A stretch of 64,000 bases of DNA from Gari tellinella (Eukaryota > Mollusca > Bivalvia > Cardiida > Psammobiidae): assembly GCA_922989275.2 (NCBI GenBank), contig OV277861.1:23466479-23530478 (forward strand). Direction: 5' to 3'. The stretch's first letter is position 1; every line of letters begins with the position of its first letter. The translations under genes were made by a program, and so were the position numbers. The notes below the pieces were generated by a model. The model saw only the letters and a list, made by a program, of their open reading frames with translations. It made no database searches and was not told the DNA's origin. Positions 23,528-35,880 of the stretch are shown here, piece by piece.

Positions 23528-23824
23528 ATAGGTTAAAGCAAAATGAAAGTAAAGAAGAAAAAAAGGTTTTAATGATAAAAAAAATTCGGCTACAAAATGA
23601 CTTTCCCAATTTTCATAGGCTACGAAATGACTTCTGCCTTATTCGGGGCCATTCATTTTCATTTTTTGGTGACTTATTTAACTTTTTGGCGGCTACGAAA
23701 TGACTCAAAAATCGGCTCCGAAATGACTTTTTGGTTTTCGGCGGCTACGAAATGACTCAAAATTCGGGACGAAATGACTAATTTTACCGGCTACGAAATG
23801 ACTCGGCTACGAAATGACTATAAC

Positions 23825-24125
23825 TCAAAAATATTAGTTCATTTCTTATATTTACATTATATTTGCTGTAATTTCTAATATTAAATAATCATTTAATTAG
23901 TATGCATGTATGTTTAATCCGTAGTAGAGGTTGTTAACACGATTAATGTGTACCCTGAAAGGAATAGCCATAACGGCGTTACTGAAGCAACGCAACAAAA
24001 TGATTCGCTGCGAGCAGATCAATAAACCCCGCCTCGTCTGTGAAAAGGTGTCTACAAGTCCCACCCTAGAGAAATTGCGTTTATACCAAATAAACGTTAC
24101 TTTGTTCAATGGAATTGAATAGGGC
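23825..24125. repeat. Right piece of interrupted GAAAATGATCGGC foldback
   Basis: TTAGTTCATTTCTTATATTT, TTAGTATGCATGTATGTTTAAT and CTGAAGCAACGCAACAAAAT match the reverse complement of 35900-36120. The hairpin half is absent here and is found at 10310-10405. Confidence 0.65.
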
Positions 24126-25180
24126 GAATGGAAATATTCCATTTTGAACAGTATTCTCTTTTCTTTTATAATTTTAAGTATATTGATGAAGAACAAGACG
24201 ATCGACCCCACGGCCTCTTGACATCATGATGAGAGTGTAGGACTACTTAGACAGAATCCTGAATCTTTTCAAGAAATTCGGCAAATGGAATTCCAGTGTG
24301 AACTTATCGTGGCTTATTTCTGACACCGGTTGGTTCCTGTTACTGTCTTTTCATTTATACTTAACTCGTTAGTTTTTCTTGTCAGTTTTCCCGATAACAT
24401 GAATTTTGTCCTGATTGTACTTTAAACTGTCACAAGTAAGCGCTGTTTTTGTTTTGTAATTTCATATATAGTTAATTCTTTATCAGTAAAACAGATTATT
24501 ATCTAAAACGGTTTCATGTTACCTGTAACCATAAAATAAAAAGTTGTATTCGAATGACTGCGAAAGTAACAGGATGACTTTCTTTTGGTAAGTTAACAAC
24601 AAACTTTTCAAGAAATATCTCAGTTAACTTATTTGGTGGCAGTAGATGCCATTTAATGGTCATTTGCCGAGGTACGATTATTATCATGTATTCGTGAAGA
24701 CGTTCCACTTTCCATTTATTAGATACTTAAAGCAGATATTTTGACATTTTTCAGAAAAGCAAAGTAGTTAATATGTCATTATATAAACTAATTGTAAAAC
24801 TTTCAATTTCCCCAACTCATTTATATACAGTCGAAACTCGATACTTCGAACTCGCTTAAATCGATCTTAACAGTATTTTATAAGTTGAATTTTGATAACG
24901 ATAACGATCTTGTTTAAGTAGAACATATCCGTATTTCAAAGTTACAAAGTGGCTAAGCTACTTAAAAACATTGGTTTCTTCGAACAAACGCGAGTTCGTA
25001 GTATTTCATATGATTGATAGGAAAAGGTAGTGAAACAATGTACTGAGACACTCTCTGACAGTCAGCACTATTCGTAAAGTAGTACATGTATTACAGTATG
25101 TACTTATGCGAATATTACCACAGCCTACATAACTCCAGAATAGCTTTTAATAAATCTATTCAGCAGGTAGTATTATGAGA
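24126..25180. other. Unassigned, with a decayed CAGTCGAAACTCGATA element
   Basis: 24828-25010 begins CAGTCGAAACTCGATACTTC and ends with a diverged mirror (TCGAACAAACGCGAGTTCG), probably an old inverted-repeat element. The rest shows no exon. Confidence 0.35.
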
Positions 25181-25239
25181 CAACGTGCATGTCTTCTGTA
25201 CAATGTTTGACGTGAGTACAATCGTCTGTTTTGGAAAGG

Positions 25240-26640
25240 CCCAGCGACTTGCTTGCTCTGTATTTCAAAAATCCAAATTTAACACTATTTTTATTTTTAT
25301 TTCGCACCAATGTCTGCAAAGGGTCTGCATAGTATATGTAATATTTCACGATACGTTGTATAGATCAAACGCTTTTTCCTTATCATAACAAGAATAATAA
25401 ATTCATCTGAAAAGTACAACAGAAATGCTCATATCGAGATAGCGCAAAATTCGGCTACAAAACATTCTAGATTAGAGCTGTATAGCTGTGTTTTGATAAC
25501 AGCTGTGTATTTGGAAATGGTAACTTATTCACGACATACGCAAAAATAATGTATATAGGATTTTTTTTATAACATGTATAATTTTAGAAACATTAAGTGT
25601 ATCTGTTTATTACATATATGTTTAAAACCTACAGCCTATGAACTGGTAAAATTATGTATATTTAGTATATTTGCAATTTTTGTACTGCATATACTCCACA
25701 AATGACTTTTTTCTGAAGTACATGATCGTATTTCTGACACTTGCTCGCTCTGTATGTCAAGAATCCAATGAATTCAACTAAAACAAAAACAACACTCCCC
25801 TTGCTAAATTCCAACAGTTATATTTAAAGATATGAAACCTATTTCATGAGTGTCGTCCTGTTTTTAATTGGCATATTTAGTTAAGTTTATACCATGTATA
25901 TGGATTCTGGATTCTTCCAGATAGAGCGAAATTTTGCTACAAAATGTCTAGATTAGAGATGTTAAGCGGTATTTTGATAACACACCGGTGTATTTGGACA
26001 TGGTTACTTGTTATGTCTCCCCTATATAGGGGGGAGACATATTGATGTTGTGGTTTCTATATGTCCTACTGTGTAGGTCCGTCTGTCTGTCTGTTAGTCT
26101 GTCTGTAGAACATTTTGTGCAGCTGACTTTTCCTACACCACTCAAAGAATTTGCTCCAAACTTTTACAGAATAACAATTAATATAAGAAAATGTTTATGT
26201 GGTTTGGAATTTGAGCTCCGACCTTGTTGACAAAAGTTATGGTCCTTTGAATTTGTTCCCTATATAGGGAATATGTTATGCAGCTTACTCCTCCTACACT
26301 ACTTGAAGGATGTGCTCCAAACTTTCTCACATTAACTTCTTTTCGGGATAGGGGTATGTGAGGGAAGACATACGTTTTTCTCAAAAACACATTCTATAAT
26401 CTTTTCTGAACACGACACAAAATTAAGCATATAGGAATTTGTCATGACTTGTAAGTTTTAGAAATTATAAGTGAATTTGTAAATGATATGTATGTATATA
26501 TTATGTCGACAACTTACACCCTCTGAACTTGTATATGTTTAGTTAGTATATTTGCAATGTTGTTCTACACGTACTACACAACTTACTTTTAACTGAATTA
26601 CATGATTGTAATTTTGACAAAGCTTAGAATGATTACGTTA
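25240..26640. repeat. Direct duplication of about 500 bp, second copy interrupted
   Basis: 25245-25738 (CTTGCTCTGTATTTCAAAAA .. GAAGTACATGATCGTATTTC) is repeated from 25740 to 26620. The second copy is split near 26012 by the element at 26012-26385. Confidence 0.7.
26012..26385. mobile_element. Inserted GGGGGAGACATA-type repeat
   Basis: Starts TGTCTCCCCTATATAGGGGG GAGACATATTG, has GTCCGTCTGTCTGTCTGTTA, two related CTTTTCCTACACCACT / CTCCTCCTACACTACTTG segments, and ends near GGGAAGACATACG. It lies exactly where the second direct repeat is broken, so it inserted after that duplication. Confidence 0.6.
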
Positions 26641-27049
26641 AACTAAAGTTTTAAACTGGTTGCATTCTGATATCATGCAACATGTTCTATACGATATTTG
26701 TAGATGAATTGTCAGTACACTTTCCAATTCAATGAACATCATGCACTCTGAACATGGGTCTGTTATGAAGCATGCTCCTCGTCACATTTGTAACATATTG
26801 TTATACGTGCAGTGTTAGGCGGCCACTCAAGCTGAGGGTGAGATGTAGTATATATGCAATACAAAGCTTAGTTTCGGTCAAATGTAAGCATATAACTCTG
26901 TATGAGCATTGTGCTTTACATTTATACACCATGAAGCAGTTATCTCTCCCTAAGCAGGTATCAATTTGATCATGTGTCTGTAGTGCTTTTTTTTTTATTT
27001 TACTCTCAATTAAGCTTTCTTCTTAACATCTGACCTACATAAAACAGTT
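26641..27049. other. No recognised feature
   Basis: AT-rich; short frames only. Confidence 0.5.
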
Positions 27050-27725
27050 ATGTCCAGCGCTTATAACGCATTTGAGCTGAATCTGAGTGGGTTTTTAAGC
27101 ATTTGATTGGTCAGATTTGAGCATAGACTCAAATCTGACCAATCAAATGCTTGAAAACGATTTCAGACTCAACTCAAACGTTTTATGAGCATGGAACCAT
27201 GACTCCGTATTAGGCAGGAACTTCTCCTCGCTGAGTATCACCCAAATTTAAAGGGCGGTCGCGTTACTCAAGTGTGTTTGATTGTGCTCTTCCTCTAAGT
27301 TATTTTTTGTTTGCCGACTAGTTAAACAGCACATTATAAAAGTTAAAGGTAAAGATTTTTATATATATCTCGGCACTGCAAGGTTACCTCACACACTACT
27401 TAAACATGTGCATTTCAACACTGAATAACTGTTTCAAGCTATTTTTCATGCAGTTTGGATACAGATAAGGTTATACATGTACCAAACGATCAACGTCGAT
27501 TTTGTTTAGGAATTAACTCTTTGTTCATGAGATCAATGTTTCTGTGGAAAATAGAGCTTTAGATAAGTTTTTTTTCAAAAACTTAAATTTTTATTTCTGC
27601 ATTAAACCCTATGGTGTCACTAAGAGACGATTTTTATGAGTAGTAATACCATAGGATTTGGTGCTGAAATGAGTGAGAAAATGTTGGATTTGTTCAGTTT
27701 ACGCCCTCTTATCTGGAGCCCTGGA
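27050..27725. repeat. Dispersed repeat led by a CAAATCTGACCAATCAAATG hairpin
   Basis: 27054-27192 folds: AAGCATTTGATTGGTCAGAT TTGAG against CTCAAATCTGACCAATCAAA TGCTT with outer arms CATTTGAGCTGAATC/GATTTCAGACTCAACTC. The following AAACCCTATRGTGTCACTA and CCCTCTTATCTGGAGCCC recur at 32400-32712. Confidence 0.65.
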
Positions 27726-28029
27726 TATGAGTCCAAGCCAGATTCTGGCTGGTATCTGACAGCATCACTGGTTAGTGGCAGTTACTCGATGTTGAGAAAG
27801 GGTAGCGAACACTGTTTATATCGAACTACAGTATCATAGACAACTGAGTAGGTATTTTATTTTTTCGATGTTGTTAAAACATTAATGTATGTGTTACTTG
27901 CAGTGGAACTTAGATTGAGCGGATATTTAATGGAGTATTGCTATACAGTTTTTTTTATTATAAGGAAATATCATGCTTTAATGGAATTCCAACTTTTATC
28001 TGTGACGTGCTTGCTTTAGACAAGATTCA

Positions 28030-28880
28030 TAGTGTATAGTTTTTCCAAACCACCATTGAGTGTGGATTATAGTTTTATCTCACCAGAGCACAAAGTGCTC
28101 AATGTGAGCTTTTGTGAAACCTCTCTGTCCGGCGTCCGGCCGTCCGTTTGTACGTACGTCAACAATCTGAAATCAATAGCTCAGTGTAACATAGCTTGTT
28201 TAGATATATACAGTTGGTTTGAGCTTCAAAAATTGTTCAAAACTGTGTGGGTGAATGGTCTTGTTGCCATGGCAACCGCGCACAATATCTAGAAAATAAT
28301 ATCTTCTACTCCAAAATCACTGGTCTGATTTCAATTTGGTTATTACCAATATGCTTTTCAATGGATAGACTTTAAAAAAATCAAAGAAATTGATCTGCAA
28401 AACATGGCCACCAGTGGGCGCGGTCATTTTCCGTGTTCGGCAATATCGATCGAAAAGTTAAAGAGCCTTCTAGAATTTCTAGATTATATCTTTATGAAAT
28501 TTATCAGTGTCATGTCCTTGATAAAATTAAGGGCATACATGAATGTAGGTTATGTCGTGTCATAAAGAAAGTCAGTAGGTCATATCGCAGTTTAATATTT
28601 AGGCAAGTTAATGGGCCCTATTTTAAGCCCAATCTTCTTGAAAATTGCTTAAATTGAACATCTTGACAAAAGTTGGGCAATGTGTGAATATGGGTAACGT
28701 ACGTTTCAACTCTTGGTCAGTATTTCAAAACATAGAAAAATCTCCTCAACCCTTTAGGAGCTTTATATTTAGCCGCCAAAACATAAAAATTGGTCAAAAT
28801 GATGACCATGACGAAATCTAGGCATTGTAATAGTATGGCAAAAGTAGGGGAATCGTTTTAAAAGCTTTAGAGTACTCTCT
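28030..28880. repeat. Dispersed repeat with GTCCGGCGTCCGGCCGTCCG
   Basis: Starts ATCTCACCAGAGCACAAAGT GCTC, then the GTCCGGCGTCCGGCC run and TTGCCATGGCAACCGCGC. This arrangement is familiar from bivalve dispersed repeats (established only by recollection). Open frames inside are not conserved proteins. Confidence 0.5.
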
Positions 28881-29439
28881 AGGACTTTTCTGTTTTTATT
28901 CCATGAAACTTCATTTCTATTCTGAGCGTTTCAGAACCCAATAGTCCTCTTGTTGTATTACTGCTTTTTTGCACAAGGCTGTAAAAATCATTGTATGATA
29001 TGTTAGCTGAATGTATACATTGGTGATCCGATTGCTGCTACACAACGTAATCAACATTCTCAAGCGGCATGGTATCAAGTCAGATGACGCAAGAACACGA
29101 GTCTAATTAGGAGCAAACCTGTTTCGACAATCACGTGTTTGTGTAATAAACGTACATTAAAATGAAATAAAATGTATGCACGCTACTATCTACAAAATAC
29201 TTAGCAGGATAAAGGGTCGATTGATATATGATGATATGAGAAAGCCGTTTAACATTCCATGTTTGTTAAGAATCATTGAACATAACCAAACGGAAACTAA
29301 GAAACAAGGGTACCCAATTTTATGGTGCTTTAAGAATCAATCTGCCATCGTTTTTGTTTTTATCAATATATTTATAACGAACATAAATGTAAACAAAACA
29401 TACTCAACACTGTAAAGGATATATTAAATGCGTTTCAAT

Positions 29440-29800
29440 CCCATTCTATATATCTTGGTATCAATCTTATGCCCTTGCATGACTAAGTCGGGCATACATT
29501 TTTGCTCTGGCTGTCTGTCTGTTTGTAAGTCATAACTTTGTGATAGAGACTTTATATTTGACATGTGTACGTAACGTAAATATCTCCTTAGCTCAGTACA
29601 ACTTTGGTCTTGCACAACTTAGGAAATGTCATTTAGAGTTATTTAGAGGTAAAATAAACTTAATTTGACTTTGGCCATAACTTTAGAACTACATGGGATT
29701 TGACATTTATAGTTTTACTCCACTCAAACAGCCATACAAATAAGATCATGTCAGAAAAGGCCAAGTTCATTTATGAGTGTCTTTCACAAAGTTGTATTTC
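29440..29800. repeat. Dispersed repeat with CTGTCTGTCTGTTTG
   Basis: ATGACTAAGTCGGGCATACA TTTTTGCTCTGGCTGTCTGT followed by GTCATAACTTTG and GGCCATAACTTTAGAAC. Non-coding. Confidence 0.4.
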
Positions 29801-29849
29801 TTTTTAAATCTACACGTCCGACCTTTATGTATTATATATACTTTTAAAA

Positions 29850-30668
29850 GTCTATTTCTTGTTGATTTGACGATTTATTGCGGAGGTCAATATTCTTATT
29901 TTAAACGGTCTAAATCGGGTGGTGATATCATCACATAAATTACAACCATGCATTTTAAATAATTGTAAATTACTACTGCGATACGTCGAAGATACAAATA
30001 TAGTTTTATAACTCAATGTGTGAACAATAATTTTATGTGAAAGTTTCAAAACAAAATGTAGTTTGTCAATGAATACGGTATTCATATATACAGTTTGAAG
30101 TTGTTAAATTAACAAATTAGTTATTGCGAAATGTAAAATATGTATGTTTCTTGCAGAACAATGTTCTGTTTAAGATGACATTGAAAGAAAAATCACTTAT
30201 TCGTAAAGGTTAATATTATAATCAATAAACAAATTTTATATATTTTTTTTATAAATTTTTCATTACTAAATCAAATATTGTTTTATAACTAGTATACATT
30301 TTAATGTATCTTACAAAACATAGGTCGAGCACATGTTTATTCTATTATTTAGACTATGCAATATTGAGTGTTGTTGGCTAAAAATCTGGTAAAAATCCAA
30401 TAAACAAGAGCGAAAATAAAAATCGGCATGGCACTTTTTCTAAATGAAAATATGATTAAGTTCAATAACAATATGGCCAGTGCTTATGACTGACCAGCAT
30501 TGATTGTCTACTTTGAACAACGAAGAAAAGTTTTGTCGTCAAAGTATTATGCTTCGCTTTATCCGAAAAAAAACCCGCTCTTTTCAACGATGTATCGCAC
30601 ATGAGAATTAAACATGTAGATTCCAAGAAAATTCTTAAGTAACATTACTTTTTGAATGGCCGTCGTAG
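29850..30668. repeat. Third copy of the 0.87-kb element seen in the duplication
   Basis: ATTCTTATTTTAAACGGTCT AAATCGGGTGG and ATGGCCAGTGCTTATGACTG match 53397-54267 and 60769-62260. The right end GGCCGTCGTA is diverged; the left end is unclear. Confidence 0.6.
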
Positions 30669-30821
30669 GGGATCATGGTAACATCAAGTGTTTCAAAAAA
30701 CACATCTGGTTGTCTTGATGCAATTTAAAGACGAATAAAAAATCATTTATATGTATTTATTCTTAAAAAGAATTGTGACCTTTATTACAAAATGTAAACT
30801 TTGCGTGGTTTACAGAACATG

Positions 30822-31195
30822 TATACAGTTCTCCTTCTCTACAACGACCCTCCCAACAACGACTCCCTCCTTACAACGACCCTTGCCGCTGTTTCCTAAA
30901 CAGGACAACTATGTCTAACGTTTTTACTGTAACAGTTGCAATGTCGTCTGCTTTAAATTGTCGTCTGCTGTTTTCCTAAAAGTGACATAATGGACATTTC
31001 GACAGAAAATAAATTAACGACGAGTGACAAACAGCTTGAATCCAGATCAGACGCTGCGTTACGCGGCGTCTGATATGGATTCAAAATGTTTGCAAATGTA
31101 AAAGCCAATTTCCCTCCATAAAATGACTCCCTCCAAACAACGCACACAATCTATGTCTCCCATTGGGTGTCGTTGTAGAGAGGGAACGCTGTACT
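30822..31195. repeat. MITE, TACAGTGCTCCCTC family
   Basis: TATACAGTTCTCCTTCTCTA CAACGAC on the left, GTCGTTGTAGAGAGGGAACG CTGTAC on the right. Core CAAACAGCTTGAATCCAGAT CAGACGCTGCG/CGCGGCGTCTGATATGG. Confidence 0.85.
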
Positions 31196-31739
31196 TCCTT
31201 GTTCCTCATGAACCGTCATTTGAATTACAGTCTGCCTATTTTGACCTTGTATCGGTTCGACTGACATTCTGTATTACGTATTGTGCGATTTTTCTGACCT
31301 GTCAAAGTTATTTTTAGAACAGAATAGTTCATAATGGTAAATCGATAACAGGGTAACATCGGATCTTTTTACAGTTACCTTATTCTTATATAATTTTATT
31401 GTCAAACAAATGTTTCAATTCAACGAAGCTCCTTTCTGTCTCAATGTCATCATTGTCTCCATTCCGAATTTCCTTTTTACTTTTACTAATTGAAGACAGA
31501 ATATCGAAAGAAATTAACATTTATATTGTTTACCGACATGTTTGTGACAGAATGGGAAGGGTCGAATCTAATGTTGCAATAACTTGTGGCCCAACCCTTT
31601 TGTTTATATTGAACAAACTATATGATGCTTGTGTGAATATGTAAACTAATTGAACAATAAAATATTATTAAACTAATCGTACACTTTCCAACTTGAGATA
31701 AGCATGATCCTTGTGCAGCACGAGACAGCTCCACTAATT
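31196..31739. other. No recognised feature
   Basis: Open frames at 31123-31317 and 31399-31644 have no recognisable protein features. Confidence 0.45.
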
Positions 31740-31974
31740 TTACTGATACATGTATTTTATTCATTCTCAATAAACGTGTTTATGCTAAAATCTATTATGT
31801 CCGTTGCAAACAGGTCGGAGCCAGATCAGACGCCGGATAACCCGGCGTCTGATCAGGCTCCAACCTGTTTGCCACCCAGATTAAAAAGATACAATCAATT
31901 TTCTACAGTTTCGTGCACTGTGTTTGCGTTTATTCGGGAAACGATAATGTCTTCTCTACTGTACATTACACACA
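31740..31974. repeat. MITE, TTACAGTGGAGAA family (diverged)
   Basis: The left end retains ATTCTCAATAAACGTGTTTA TGC; the right has GGGAAACGATAATGTCTTCT CTACTGTA. The core palindrome at 31803-31878 (GATCAGACGCCGGATAACC/GGCGTCTGATC) is intact. The 164-codon frame through it is fortuitous. Confidence 0.75.
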
Positions 31975-32399
31975 ATAAATACAGCTTTTCGTATCCCTGG
32001 CTTACCTTACGGAAAACAACGAGTACGGTGATCATCCCTCTTAAAATTTTAGAATCTTCCAATCTAAAAATAACTCTGACAGGTCAGAAGAAAACACTCA
32101 TACATTTAGCTTACTGTTTTTTGTTATCAGTGTACAGATGCAAAATGGCTTTTATCTCTATACATCGTTTACACAATGTAGACGCTTACCTATCATAGTT
32201 TTTTTTCACAAATAACCGGGTCTAGCCTACTATAAAAACTAAAATGATGTACATGTATCTCCTCATACTATAGACACATTCAGTGTATATCCAAACATTT
32301 CAAAACTCTAAGGAGTGCAATAAACTTATACCATCTGATGTTATTTCTTGTAAATTCCGGTGCTTCACCTTAATCTCTTTTTGGGTTTTTTGTTTTGTT

Positions 32400-32712
32400 T
32401 GATATCGTTCTCAAGGCTCAAATCTGACCAATCAAATGCTCAACTCAAAAGCTTTATAACCTTTGAGCCAGGAAAGTTGCATGGTGCTTTGGACTATAGT
32501 GGAAGTGTTGTTCAAGCACGGTTTGCTGCTTATACGACTACCTTCAGGGTTCCAGATAAGGGGGTATTTCAAAAACTTAAATCTTTATATCTGTTTTAAA
32601 CCCTATAGTGTCACTACTCATTAGAATCGTCTCTTCACCGTAGGATTTTGTGTTGAAATAAGTGAGAAAATGCTTGATTTGTGCAGTTTACTCCCTCTTA
32701 TCTGGAGCCCGC
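32400..32712. repeat. Second copy of the 27.05-kb dispersed repeat
   Basis: Shares CAAATCTGACCAATCAAATG CTC, AAACCCTATAGTGTCACTA and CTCCCTCTTATCTGGAGCCC with 27050-27725. Confidence 0.6.
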
Positions 32713-32778
32713 TAGTAACCTTGTCGACAATGGTGTTTCGAGATCAAAAGATTTTATAGCATTTATGTCTAATGTATG

Positions 32779-33009
32779 TTAACACTTCAATGATCAAATT
32801 TATTGTGAGGTTTTTACCCCTTCACCGCCATATTGTCGTCTTCTTTTATATTGATGTCTGCAAAGTTAGTTTGAAGGCAGAAAAAGGGATGTAATTTCAC
32901 AGCGAGTGGCAGTTTTGATCCTGGTCAGAGGCCTCGTTACGAGGCGTCTGATATGGATAAAAATGTTTTCGAATGCGCTTCATGTCGTCATTGAAAGTGA
33001 AAGGGTTAA
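32779..33009. repeat. TTAA-flanked MITE, CCCTTTCA family
   Basis: TTAACACTTCAATGATCAAA at left, GTCATTGAAAGTGAAAGGG TTAA at right. Core AGGCCTCGTTACGAGGCG. Confidence 0.75.
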
Positions 33010-33249
33010 AATGCCTACATCGACTGTTCAACATCTATAAAAATCACAGACCGGGTCGCCGACGAGTGTGACCAGTACACAAATTGCAACTTTTTGAACT
33101 TTATGTCAGCACGATTTGTATTGTCAAACTGAAAATAAAATTGCCACTATTGTTTATTTGTGTTGTGCACTTGTTTATATTTCCTTATAGAATGTAGGAA
33201 AAGACGTATGTCTGCGTAAAATTGATTAAAAGTAGGTCACTGCTTCGAA

Positions 33250-33790
33250 AGGATGGATGAGTTGGGTTTTACGGCACACAGGTGCCAGACGCATGCTTGA
33301 CCCCAATATGACACCTCAAAACACAAATAAAGGGCATAAAACTATGAAAACGTCCTTTTCTATGACCAAACACCATATTCTGACCAAAAGCTCATTTTTA
33401 ATTTTTTTTTTATAGTATATACCTTAGAAAGGTGTCCAACTCCCACGGCAAACGTGCTTCGTGGTACGCACGGACTTCATTCCGAGTCTTGTTGCGCAGT
33501 CAATTCTCGATCGATTGTGAATAAAAGATACCATCGCATGCAGAAAAACCTATGGTACACAATATAATTCCATATAATATCAATTTCCATCGAAAACAAG
33601 CACATCCGACTCTCGGGAGTCGCAACTTATTCAGGTCAAACAAGTCTCTACCGTCACATACACAGCACTGTTTTCCGCTGGGGTCTTATCTTTACACCTT
33701 AAATCTACAACATGCACTCCGTGTCCTCCATATTTCGATAAATGTATTTAAAAGAAGAAACTTACCATACATGACAAAGTCAAACTACTC
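33250..33790. other. SINE-tail fragment and unassigned sequence
   Basis: 33253-33282 has GATGAGTTGGGTTTTACGGC AC, the - strand tail of the SINE type seen at 16708-16986. The rest shows nothing I can assign. Confidence 0.35.
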
Positions 33791-33792
33791 TG

Positions 33793-33890
33793 CATTATCG
33801 CACAACGGCACTAGTCCATGTTGACGTTTTTCTACCTCTGGGTCACGGAAAGCAGATGGCCAGTGAAACCCCGGCCGTTGTGCGATAATG
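33793..33890. repeat. Short inverted repeat
   Basis: CATTATCGCACAACGG and its complement CCGTTGTGCGATAATG are about 65 bp apart. Confidence 0.7.
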
Positions 33891-33897
33891 TATCATG

Positions 33898-34884
33898 GAG
33901 GTACCGGTTTCGGTGCACTTAATTTTCAAACTGATCATGGTGATGAGAAATCATAAAAGTCTATGAAAACAATTATTCCTACCTTTGTAGTCAATTGTCT
34001 AGGTTAATTCCCTGTAAAAAATATTTTCAAAATATTCTATATTTAGCGCAACCGCCACCGTTTTAATGACGTAGTCATTTTGTGCTGAGAACGTTTTGTG
34101 GTACCTATTTCAGTGAGGGTTGGTTTTATCGAAGTACAGGCTGGATCAAAAGTATGTGACCAATAAAAAACATTGTAAGAATCTCTTCTGTAAGGTTTCC
34201 CACCTATATAGATATTAAAGATTAGGACTTTCTCCCCCTTTAATATATAATTGATTTCTTGCCTGTACTGCCTCTCTTCCCTTTGAATAGGAAAAACAAC
34301 AACAGTAAATTTTCAGTCATTCCTTTATGAATTATGTTGGCCTTTGTTCCAATTCAGTTCGGCAAGGAGTGGTAACTTAATTTTGACAAGTATACCCTGT
34401 AGGCTATTTTCGTCTTTTTTATTTCTTCAAAAGAGTCGCTTAAATAATGTAAATCAAATCACAATATCAAGCCATTCAAAAAATAATTTACCGAAAAACA
34501 GTTTCCGGTATATAACGAGAGCATACTTTTGTAAGTGTACTGTACATGGAACAAAATGGACGGGACCACTTTTGTCATGTGATTTTGGTGTAGCAGATAA
34601 CAAAATATGCACACCACTACAAAATTATGAAAATCAATTGTAAAAACTGTTTTTTTAGAATATGGGTTTTCGGAGGGAAATTGGACATCAGGAAATTGGT
34701 TCAAATTGCTATGCTTTATTTTATACAGTAAATAAATTATCCGTTTGCATCGAATTTTGGATTTTTTTTGGACAAAGATGACAGGAAAAGTTTACTTTGC
34801 TGATAGCAAAAAGTGATCACGTAATTGAGCTCTTCAAAAAGAAGATAACGTTGTCACAGTTAAGTGCACCGAAATAGGTACCTC
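33898..34884. repeat. Element of 0.99 kb with GAGGTACC..TTTCGGTGCACTTAA ends
   Basis: The left GAGGTACCGGTTTCGGTGCA CTTAA is mirrored by TTAAGTGCACCGAAATAGGT ACCTC. The interior has a subrepeat GTGGTACCTATTTCAGTGAG at 34100. No transposase frame. Confidence 0.65.
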
Positions 34885-34973
34885 ACTGAAACAGGTACAC
34901 TGACGATAGAGTAGTTTGGCTTTCCATTCAGTGTGTCTAAAGGAGGTTATTTTCTTTTATTTCTTAAACCTTT

Positions 34974-35120
34974 CAAAATCAAAATTATCGTGAGGTGTTT
35001 TACCCCTTTACTATCATATTGTCGTCTGCTTCAGTTTTGTTGTCTACAGTATCGTTTCAAAGTTAGTTTCAGACGCCGCGTAAATATTCTTTATGACGTC
35101 ATTGAGAGTGAAAGGGTTAA
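34974..35120. repeat. TTAA-flanked MITE, CCCTTTCA family (internally deleted)
   Basis: TTAAACCTTTCAAAATCAAA .. GACGTCATTGAGAGTGAAAG GGTTAA. The central hairpin is reduced to CAGACGCCGCG. Confidence 0.75.
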
Positions 35121-35374
35121 ACAGTCAATATGTAACGTCTTTTCCAAGCCATATAGTGCTATTAGATTTATAACGATATTATGCCCAGATCAGCGTAATC
35201 AACATTTCCATATAAAAGTAAGGTAACGTAAAATGTAGTGCAGGTACAATTTAATCGCTGTTTAAATCCAAATAACTTGTGGTTTCTATGTGAGACTAAA
35301 AACGATGTTTAAAATAATACCCTCGTGGTGTCCAAATTTTCTAACCTGACCGAGTTTTGTTTAGAATACACCAG

Positions 35375-35569
35375 TCCTGCGTTCATTACCGCGATTTCTA
35401 CAGAACCTCTCGCCACGGTCCGCCTGCCTCAAGGCACACAAAGGAGGAGTGACCATGAAGAACGACAAATACATGCAATGTTGAAGGCACGTGAACCTGT
35501 GGGCACCCAAAGGTGAGCGGACCGTGGCGAGAGGTTCTGTTGTTTTCGCAGAAATGAACGCAGAGCAGG
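35375..35569. repeat. Foldback, CAGAACCTCTCGCCACGGTC arms
   Basis: CCTGCGTTCATT and CAGAACCTCTCGCCACGGTC CGC against GCGGACCGTGGCGAGAGGTT CTG and AATGAACGCAGAGCAGG. The middle is GC-rich, unlike its surroundings. Confidence 0.85.
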
Positions 35570-35735
35570 TTATAACGGCTAATAGGTAGGTAAGGTATTA
35601 GTGTTTTCTTCTGACTTGTCTAAGTTGTTTTTGGATTTGAACATTCTAAAACTTTAAAAGGGATGTGTATCGTACTCGATGGTTTCGCTACAGCCAGTTA
35701 GAGATACGATTTAGCTGTAATGTTTGTGCGTAATG

Positions 35736-35880
35736 TACAGTAGAGAAGACATTATTCTTTCCCGTTTAAACGCAAATGCAATGCACTAAACTGTGGAAAT
35801 TCACTTTTAAAAATGTTAACTATATTTTTAATCTGAGTAGCAAACAGTTTGGAGGCTGATCAGAAGCCGTTTTATTCATA
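35736..35880. repeat. 5' fragment of TTACAGTGGAGAA-family MITE
   Basis: TACAGTAGAGAAGACATTAT TCTTTCCCGTTTAAACGC, cut off at the border with the next element. Confidence 0.5.

Larger units (their letters stand above)
20780..23820. mobile_element. Composite element with inverted CGTAGCC short-repeat ends
   Basis: The left end (20780-21010) is a run of AGTCATTTCGTAGCCG-like 15-25-mers with CCCCGAATAAGGTAGAAGTC. The right end (23576-23820) is its reverse complement, including CTTCTGCCTTATTCGGGGCC. The interior of 2.5 kb is AT-rich with nested MITEs at 21631-21847 and 23271-23527 and no transposase. Ends made of subrepeats recall Mutator- or foldback-type elements; the class is undetermined. Confidence 0.75.

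Noticed and set aside
31704..32198. 164-codon open frame
   Set aside because: It crosses a MITE and its palindromic core; the peptide matches other MITE copies read through, not a protein.
34344..34704. Overlapping 99- and 81-codon frames on opposite strands
   Set aside because: Inside the 33898-34884 inverted-repeat element, without domains or splice context.
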